From contig JAIQFA010000009.1 in the NCBI GenBank assembly GCA_020073525.1, positions 36,606 to 100,605 on the forward strand: 64,000 bases of DNA, given 5' to 3'. The notes beneath the pieces are model-generated. The model saw nothing but the letters and a program-made list of their open reading frames with translations. It did no database searches and was not told the origin of the DNA. The position numbers and the translations under genes are program-made. Positions 58,410 through 64,000 of the stretch are shown here, piece after piece; position 1 is the stretch's first letter, and every line of letters begins with the position of its first letter. The stretch is from Terriglobia bacterium (lineage in GTDB: Bacteria > Acidobacteriota > Terriglobia > Terriglobales > Acidobacteriaceae).

Positions 58410-58538
58410 GGCGGCAGTGCCGGATAGAATCCCAGCAGCGATTTTCACTTAGTGGAAACGCTGCTTACATCAATCAGCCAGATGTTAACACGGCCTCTTC
58501 TGTTCGGCCCGCGTTGGGGGAACTATGGCAATTTGGCC

Positions 58539-59120
58539 CTAGATCCATTGCTTGCGCCTCATCAATGTGTGGATCTTCGCCGCAGGAGTAATGATCGGAA
58601 GCGCATACCAGTATTGCTCACGGATAAAATTAGCATTCAGTTTCCCGGCCCATTTATCTGCTACATCTTCTTTCTCTTGGTGTTCGGGCCGAATCGTGCA
58701 GTGAATATGATGTCCTAGTTCATGGAAAAGCACGTGGCCGAACACAAGTTCTCGTAGAAACGGCAACCACAGGAATTTTCCCTTTAGCCCTTCGATGATT
58801 TTGTCGACTCGAAGCTCGATATAGGGCAGGGAGTTGCGTGAGCTATGGTGATAACGACCAAGGATGTACGACTTGTCGACCCTTCTGTTGCGAGACCAAA
58901 CCCTGCCCACGCGATCCCTACGAGACAGGCCGCCAAGGTTCATAAGGACGACGCAATCCAAGCCTCTCAGGTACTTGTCGGGCACGGTGCGCAAGAGCCG
59001 ATGAACGATCGCTGACGGATCGAAGGGAGGAGGTGTAGTTCCGGTATGCTTCCTTGACTTGAACTTTGTTTGTCTCTGGCAGAACTGGCCACCTCCGCCC
59101 GTAGTCATTAAAGCATTCAT
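58539..59120 (-). CDS. Putative zincin with HELGHHIH motif
   Basis: A 193-residue protein that I do not recognise as a named family. The HExxH core is FHELGHHIH (about residues 132-140), followed by an acidic helix EKEDVADKWAGKL (about 150-162) that could supply a third ligand. It has no signal peptide. The N terminus is basic and low-complexity (KFKSRKHTGTTPPPF). It lies just downstream, on the same strand, of another HExxH protein, so the two may be a pair or relics of a small mobile cluster (inference). Confidence 0.65.
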   Translation of the reverse strand: MNALMTTGGGGQFCQRQTKFKSRKHTGTTPPPFDPSAIVHRLLRTVPDKYLRGLDCVVLMNLGGLSRRDRVGRVWSRNRRVDKSYILGRYHHSSRNSLPYIELRVDKIIEGLKGKFLWLPFLRELVFGHVLFHELGHHIHCTIRPEHQEKEDVADKWAGKLNANFIREQYWYALPIITPAAKIHTLMRRKQWI

Positions 59121-59207
59121 TTTCCCGCTTCCAAAACGGGGGGGTAGTTGTCGAAATATCGCGATTCCACTAAGAACCCGGTAGTCGTAGGTTGTGGGCT
59201 TTCTTGC

Positions 59208-59579
59208 TCATAAACCCAAATCCTTCACTTGCTCCTCATCGTGGCCGAGCCAGTGTGCAACCTCATGCCAAACCACTCGTTTCACTTCGACCCGCAAATC
59301 TCCTTTTGAACACCGCAGAATCGGACCACGAAAAACAAATATCAAATCGGGAGCTATCCTCACTTGGTTGAGCGACCGTTGAGTCTTATGCACGCCGCTG
59401 AAGCATCCCAACATCTCCCTTCCGGCGGGCGAGTTCTTTCTCTTTGAATATGTCCTCGGGTGGCTCGTCAGCCACTTGAATGCCGGGAAGTCGGGCTGCT
59501 CCCTGATCTCCTGTGGCTGGGTGCTGTATGCCCACTCCACAATTTCTTCAAAGCCTTCTGAATTTGTCGCTCCGGCCAT
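59208..59579 (-). CDS. Zincin_1-like (PF06262-type) metallopeptidase
   Basis: A 123-residue protein ending with the family signature VWHEVAHWLGHDEEQV, in which two His and Glu form the zinc site and the following Asp-Glu the extended HExxHxxGxxD/E motif. The preceding text FVFRGPILRCSKGDLRVEVK is characteristic of this small single-domain family. The function is unknown; some members lie beside toxin or stress genes. It lies 87 bases upstream of the other HExxH protein. Confidence 0.85.
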   Translation of the reverse strand: MAGATNSEGFEEIVEWAYSTQPQEIREQPDFPAFKWLTSHPRTYSKRKNSPAGREMLGCFSGVHKTQRSLNQVRIAPDLIFVFRGPILRCSKGDLRVEVKRVVWHEVAHWLGHDEEQVKDLGL

Positions 59580-59602
59580 GAGACCAACTTTAGCACCGAG
59601 AC

Positions 59603-59983
59603 TCAGCCTCTCCCCCGGAACTGGATGATCCTCCGGCGATCGCGTTTGGATGGCCGGCTTGCAGGCAACTCTTCGAATTGCCTCATCGCCTTACGCTCCG
59701 CTGCCACTTTCATGCGCAATTCCCGGCTCTCCTCGGTCTCGCGATAGAGCGTTTGCGCCACGGAAGCCGGCCCACGCACCTCGCTGAGCGACTGGACTTC
59801 CACCTGGAACTCGCCGCCGTCGTTGGTCACTCGCAACCGGTCTCCGACCCGCACCTCGCGCGCGGCTTTGGCCGGCTGCCCGTTGGATTGAATCCGTCCG
59901 AGTTCACAAGCACGTGCGGCCAGGGTTCGCGTCTTGAAGAATCTCGCGGCCCAAAGCCATTTGTCCATGCGTACAGAAGTCAT
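59603..59983 (-). CDS. hslR: Heat-shock protein 15-like S4 RNA-binding protein
   Basis: A 126-residue protein with an S4 RNA-binding domain (about 5-60: RMDKWLWAARFFKTRTLAAR, VRVGDRLRVTN) and a basic C-terminal tail with KRDRRR. Hsp15 binds aborted 50S subunits with nascent chain-tRNA and rescues them. AGGAG lies eight bases upstream of the ATG. It closes a three-gene minus-strand set with the two zincins. Confidence 0.9.
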   Translation of the reverse strand: MTSVRMDKWLWAARFFKTRTLAARACELGRIQSNGQPAKAAREVRVGDRLRVTNDGGEFQVEVQSLSEVRGPASVAQTLYRETEESRELRMKVAAERKAMRQFEELPASRPSKRDRRRIIQFRGRG

Positions 59984-60162
59984 GATCTATTCTCCTATAT
60001 CGAATGAGATTTCCGTGAGGTAAGGAGCCCTGCCGGAAAGGGCACGCCTGAGACCACGCATACGAAAATTTCCATCTGTTTCTACAGTATGTACGGTAGG
60101 GCACTGACTGGGGATGCCACGTAGTCTACGGTCGCGCCACTGCATCGTCCGATGCGGGCGCC

Positions 60163-60450
60163 ATGCGTCGTATGGAAGATAAAATTCGCAGGCTGTATAC
60201 GCAGATTCTTGCCACCGACAAGGACGAGGAACTGAGGCCGATGCTCGTCGAATTGAGCGACGCATTGCACCGGCACATCGAGGGCATTCGTGCAAGGCTA
60301 GGTAACTATCCATTCGTCGTGGAGCGGCGCGTTCGAAATGGGGACTCGCCCCTCCGCACAGCGACCCAGCAAGAAGCAGTGAACCCAACCAACGCTAAAA
60401 CCAAAACAGGTCGGACAACACCAGACCCCAAGAGGGTGGTCGCCAATTAG
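60163..60450 (+). CDS. Small helical protein of unknown function
   Basis: A 95-residue protein with a confident helical part (MEDKIRRLYTQILATDKDEE and VELSDALHRHIEGIRARLG) and a disordered basic tail. The Leu/Ile spacing suggests an amphipathic dimer. ATG 60163 or 60172 are both possible and neither has a strong ribosome site. No family recognised. It lies in the interval between hslR (divergent) and a minus-strand gene. Confidence 0.6.
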   Translation: MRRMEDKIRRLYTQILATDKDEELRPMLVELSDALHRHIEGIRARLGNYPFVVERRVRNGDSPLRTATQQEAVNPTNAKTKTGRTTPDPKRVVAN

Positions 60451-60489
60451 GATTGGCGTCGCGTCGCGATCAACACACCCTGGGGCTAA

Positions 60490-60879
60490 TCAGCTGTGCC
60501 CTACCCGAGTGCCATGATTGCTCACTGACTTCATAGGTTCGCAGATTTCCTGGATTGCCGACGTAACAATCGGTGTGCTGTACGCGGGATGATGAAATTC
60601 CAGGTGCATACCGCGGCCGATGTAGCGCAGCTTGAGCATGGAACCGCCCCAAGTCGAACCTGCGATCGTTACCTGCACAGGGTGCGGGCAGAATTCCGGA
60701 TGTCCTGAGATGAGGGCCGCCCCCTCGCCCAGAAGTTGAGCGGTGTAGAAATGGTGCTGGGTCCGAATCTGCAGCACAGTATCAGGCGGCAGACCTTCCA
60801 GGAACACCCCTCCCTCGATTTCAGACTGGACGATGTTCCGATTGACTTCGTCCCCGAGGTTGGGATGGGGCGTGAACAT
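60490..60879 (-). CDS. Protein of unknown function, PilZ-like appearance
   Basis: A 129-residue protein with a beta-rich pattern: [49 protein letters not shown]. The end has [13 protein letters not shown]. The GRGMHLEF turn is reminiscent of small acidobacterial PilZ-like domains, but no canonical RxxxR...DxSxxG is complete, so c-di-GMP binding is not claimed. It lies just downstream of the Ser/Thr kinase gene on the same strand. Confidence 0.6.
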   Translation of the reverse strand: MFTPHPNLGDEVNRNIVQSEIEGGVFLEGLPPDTVLQIRTQHHFYTAQLLGEGAALISGHPEFCPHPVQVTIAGSTWGGSMLKLRYIGRGMHLEFHHPAYSTPIVTSAIQEICEPMKSVSNHGTRVGHS

Positions 60880-60996
60880 CGAATTACTGTACCGAGGTTA
60901 GCTGCCAGTCACAACATGAATATTGTCGGCTGGAAACAGTTTGTCCACGGTACTGTCGTCGGCCGGGCGGGGCGCCTGGCGCTCCACGACGAAAAG

Positions 60997-63759
60997 CTAT
61001 TTCTTGAGGTCGGCCGCCCAGTTCGTAACCAGAACGAGAGGAGTCGAAACGCTTTCCGGAAGCGTGGTGAAAACAAAGCGCTGGCCGTCCGCAGACACAT
61101 CGTAGGGGTTTCCCACCGGAGCAATATAGCTGACCTGGAATAATGTGCGAACCGGGGCCAACTCAAACTCCTCGCTCTTCGCGTTCACACCGGCAGAGTG
61201 GACGGACCCATCGGTGCCGATAAAGTAAATCTCCTTGCTGTCCCCTCGCCAGACCGGGAAAGTGCCCCCCGTCTGCGAGACCTGCCATTTGCCAGCGCCG
61301 CTCGGGAAGTGGGTGACGTACACCTCTTCCCGTCCCGACTCAGTGGAACTGTAAGCCAGCCAGCGGCCGTCGGGGGAGAGGCGGAACTGAATGATCCGGG
61401 CTTGCGAAGTTGGGGGCTGAACGATGGGGATCGGCTCCCTTGCACCCGTAGTCGGCAGCGCCCACACACCGGCTCCGGTCGGGCCGCTTTGCTCCGTGTG
61501 GAGGATGTAGCGTCCATCGGGCGACCACTGGGGCGCGAGCAGGCTTTGGGTTCCCCCGGAAGTGTCGCGATGCTCCATCAGCACTTCCTCTTGCCCGCCG
61601 CCGCTCGCCAAACGGGCGCGCAGCGAGGTTCCTTCCACCACCGTGGCGCCGCTCTGGCGCACATAAACTACCCGCTGGCCGTCCGCCGACCAGGACGGCA
61701 TCAGGTGGGTCGCGCCGCCGAAGGTGAGGCGGGTTCGCGATCCCCGCGCCAGGTCAAACACCCAGATATCGGCCTGCGGATCTCCCATGGATACGGCCAA
61801 CCGCTTGCCGTCCGGAGAAAGTCGTCCGCTACCCTTGTAAAATGCACGCTCCCCGATCTTACCGATTGTCTTCCCGCTGCTGTCCAGCCAGAAAAGATCG
61901 GTGCCAAGCGTTTTCGAGCCCGGTTCATAGACCAACAAGCCGTTGTCGCTCACGGTAAATGTGGTGTGCCATGTGCCCGCATCGTATTCCACAAAATTCG
62001 CCACCGTTACCGGATCACCCGAGACCACACCCTTGGCCGGATCGAACCTTTGCGCCAGCAACTGCGACTGCAGATGGTAGAGCAGATAACCGGAGGCATA
62101 CTGCGGTTCAGAATCCGAGTCGACCACCCGCTTGTAACTCCCATCCTCAAGGGACCCGAAGTAGATGCCTTGCTCCGAATTGCCCGAGTGGTTGGTCGCG
62201 AAGAACAGGAAATGCTTGCCGTCAGGCAGGAATCGGGGCCAGCGATGCGTCGTGTGCTTGCCCGCTTCAAACTTGGTCAAGCGCACCGGCGTTCCGCCGT
62301 TCGCGCTGGTTCGCCACAACGAATCCCGATAGTCGGGCTCGTAGATGATGACGTTGTCTTGGCTCCAAGACCCGCCTCTGGCGTTGGGCGCGTCCGCGAG
62401 AACAGTGACCGGCCCGCCAGCTGCCGGAACTTTCTTCAAATGTCCATCCGCAAAAAAGCCGAGGAATTTCGCGTCCGCCGACCAGAAAGGAAACGAAGCG
62501 CCATCAGTGCCCTCCAGCTTCTTGGCACCCAGTTCGCTGAAGGATTGCACCCAGATCGAATCCTGCTCCTTCCCGCCGCGAGCACAGAATGCGACCGCGC
62601 TGCCATCAGGCGCAATCGAAGGCGGTCCGGAAAAGTCACCCGTAAAGTCGAAGCCGGTCGCCGCCGGTGGAGGCAAATACGATCGCAATGCCGGCATTGG
62701 CTCCCGCCCACGCAGATTCAGCCAGGCGAAAGATGCCAGCAGCGCCCCGAGCACTGCGACCGCAGCCCACAGCAGACGCTCGCGCAATTGGTCGCGCGGT
62801 GATTCTGGCGCGGCCGTGACAACGCTCGAGCCGCCGCTCGCGATCCAACGCAACTCGCGGGCAACATCCGCGGCATTTTGCCAGCGCGCATCCGGATCCT
62901 TCGCCAGACAGTCATGGACCACATGATCGAGCGCCGTCGGCGTCAGCGGCTGAATCTTCGAGATGGGCTCCGGCTCTTTCTCCAGGATCGCGCTCAGCAC
63001 GCTCAGCTGCGATTTGCCATCGAAGGCGCGCTTGCCGGTGATCATCTCGTAGAGCACGCAGCCCAGGCTGAAGATGTCGCTGCGCGCGTCCGCTTCCCGC
63101 CCCTGCACCACCTCGGGCGCCATGTACTGAAAAGTTCCCACGATGGTGCCTTGCTGAGTTAACGGAGCCGGGGTTGCGCTCAGCATCGACAGGTTCATGG
63201 TCGGCGTGGACGGGGTCAGGTTCGCTTTGTCGCTACCTTTGCTATGAAGGGACTGAGCTCCGAGCATCGCCGCGGCCGGTTTAGCGAGGCCGAAGTCCAA
63301 CAACTTCGCGCCCGCTGCTGTGAGCATGATGTTCCCCGGCTTCAGATCGCGATGCACAATGCCGGCCCGGTGCGCCTTTTCGAGCGCATCGCAGATTTGC
63401 ATGCCGGTCTCCAGCGCCTGTTTCAGCGGCAGTGGCCCCTTTTGCAGCCGGGAGTCCAGCGTCTCGCCCTGCACATACTCCATCACCAGGTACGAGGTCC
63501 CATCCTGGCTGCCTATGTCGTGCAGCGTGCAAATGTTCGGATGGTTCAAAGAAGAAATGGCGCGAGCTTCCCGCTCGAAGCGCTGCTTGGCCTCGGGATT
63601 GTCCGAAAGATGAACGGGCAGGATCTTGACCGCGACCGTGCGGTCGAGGCGCGTATCGCGGGCGCGGTACACTTCGCCCATTCCGCCGGCACCCAGCGGA
63701 GATTGGATTTCATAGGGTCCGAGCTTCGTACCAGAGGTCAGCGCCATCAGTCGCGACAT
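60997..63759 (-). CDS. Membrane Ser/Thr protein kinase with TolB/WD40-like sensor
   Basis: A 920-residue protein. A Hanks-type kinase domain (about 14-285) has the loop GAGGMGEVYRARD, catalytic lysine in AVKIL, HRDLKPGN and DFGLAK. A membrane helix (about 333-353) separates it from an extracellular beta-propeller (about 380-900) with repeated PD40-like blades (IAPDGSAVAFCARGG, SWSADGQRVVYV, WSPDGRYILHTEQS, LSPDGRWLAYSSTES). All catalytic motifs are intact, so an active kinase sensing an external ligand is likely. Such fusions are abundant in this phylum. A TATAAT-like sequence precedes the start. ATG 63747 is an alternative. Confidence 0.93.
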   Translation of the reverse strand: MSRLMALTSGTKLGPYEIQSPLGAGGMGEVYRARDTRLDRTVAVKILPVHLSDNPEAKQRFEREARAISSLNHPNICTLHDIGSQDGTSYLVMEYVQGETLDSRLQKGPLPLKQALETGMQICDALEKAHRAGIVHRDLKPGNIMLTAAGAKLLDFGLAKPAAAMLGAQSLHSKGSDKANLTPSTPTMNLSMLSATPAPLTQQGTIVGTFQYMAPEVVQGREADARSDIFSLGCVLYEMITGKRAFDGKSQLSVLSAILEKEPEPISKIQPLTPTALDHVVHDCLAKDPDARWQNAADVARELRWIASGGSSVVTAAPESPRDQLRERLLWAAVAVLGALLASFAWLNLRGREPMPALRSYLPPPAATGFDFTGDFSGPPSIAPDGSAVAFCARGGKEQDSIWVQSFSELGAKKLEGTDGASFPFWSADAKFLGFFADGHLKKVPAAGGPVTVLADAPNARGGSWSQDNVIIYEPDYRDSLWRTSANGGTPVRLTKFEAGKHTTHRWPRFLPDGKHFLFFATNHSGNSEQGIYFGSLEDGSYKRVVDSDSEPQYASGYLLYHLQSQLLAQRFDPAKGVVSGDPVTVANFVEYDAGTWHTTFTVSDNGLLVYEPGSKTLGTDLFWLDSSGKTIGKIGERAFYKGSGRLSPDGKRLAVSMGDPQADIWVFDLARGSRTRLTFGGATHLMPSWSADGQRVVYVRQSGATVVEGTSLRARLASGGGQEEVLMEHRDTSGGTQSLLAPQWSPDGRYILHTEQSGPTGAGVWALPTTGAREPIPIVQPPTSQARIIQFRLSPDGRWLAYSSTESGREEVYVTHFPSGAGKWQVSQTGGTFPVWRGDSKEIYFIGTDGSVHSAGVNAKSEEFELAPVRTLFQVSYIAPVGNPYDVSADGQRFVFTTLPESVSTPLVLVTNWAADLKK

Positions 63760-63839
63760 TATAGTACGGGTCCTCGACTTTGTAGCTGATCCGGGCTCCG
63801 ACTCTGCTCCGACTCCAGAGAGCAGCCAGAAATGGAACT

Positions 63840-64000
63840 AGACGCCGAGGCTCCAAGCCCCGGAGGGGCGCCCGAACTTAGCCCAGCGCTTCAGAGTCTG
63901 TGTGAGAACTCGTATCTGATCATCGCAGTGGAACCAAGTTGCCGATTCCCAGCCGCGAAGCGGCGCAAGAATGCAGCCCACGGCGTAAGCCGTGGGCTGC
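63840..64000. repeat. Interspersed element, family C copy 3 and flank
   Basis: The window end carries CAGCCGCGAAGCGGCGCAAG followed by GCCCACGGC-GTAA-GCCGTGGGC, and before it, in the opposite orientation, CAGAGTCTGTGTGAGAACTC. The inverted order against 28929-29045 suggests two abutting copies. It continues beyond the window. Confidence 0.75.

Noticed and set aside
58452..58718. Plus-strand frame of 88 codons after the thioredoxin-fold gene
   Set aside because: It overlaps the 3' end of the HExxH protein gene antisense and shows no supporting signal.

Overview
The window looks like a chromosomal segment of a Gram-negative, moderately GC-rich bacterium, most probably an Acidobacteriota (Terriglobia-like). 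This is inferred from gene content and style. Three enzymes of Kdo (lipopolysaccharide core sugar) synthesis are present. There is a Ser/Thr kinase fused to a TolB/WD40-like sensor, many secreted proteins of unknown function (BNR-repeat, NHL-repeat, FecR and YXWGXW types), an archaeal/Thermotoga-type S-adenosylhomocysteinase, and several families of short palindromic intergenic repeats. No phage, plasmid or rRNA genes and no tRNA genes were seen.

Layout. 1-3100: the 5' end of mreB (cut by the window edge), a membrane-anchored FecR-domain protein and an MFS exporter. 3300-7900: an aldehyde dehydrogenase and an aminotransferase in tandem, an ICMT-like membrane methyltransferase and a Sel1-repeat protein. 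8400-11400: kdsD, a small cytochrome c and a K+ channel. 11500-15400 (minus strand): a rodZ-like gene, metK and ahcY, the last two covering synthesis of SAM and recycling of SAH. 15700-21400: a GAF-GGDEF diguanylate cyclase, a large secreted repeat protein, a frameshifted TPR protein and a secreted protein. 21600-28500: ppc, a lipoprotein esterase, pyrG and kdsA. 28500-31800: an Mpo1/DUF962 protein, a DUF4440-like protein, a group II intron remnant lying next to a terminator, a YXWGXW protein and an NHL-repeat protein. 32100-37200: a coupled pair of secreted proteins, proS and a small membrane-anchored protein. 37200-46800: a BNR-repeat giant, a LolA-like protein, a class A penicillin-binding protein, a TPR protein, kdsC and a vapBC toxin-antitoxin pair with a palindromic operator. 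46800-55000: a full-length Lhr-type helicase, an M23 peptidase divergent from an L,D-transpeptidase, and a FecR/DUF6600-like protein. 55300-63800: a Tat-exported TIM-barrel protein, small secreted proteins, a thioredoxin-fold protein, two adjacent HExxH proteins, hslR, and a kinase-TolB fusion.

Themes. Envelope biogenesis dominates: MreB and RodZ (cell shape), KdsD/KdsA/KdsC (Kdo), a PBP, an M23 endopeptidase, an L,D-transpeptidase and a LolA-like protein. The genes are dispersed as single or paired units rather than one operon.

The most unusual signal is the dense population of palindromic repeat elements. They lie between genes, overlap stop and start codons, and also sit inside conserved housekeeping genes (kdsD, ppc, and two in lhr) where they are translated in frame. 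This recalls the palindromic elements known from Rickettsia proteins.
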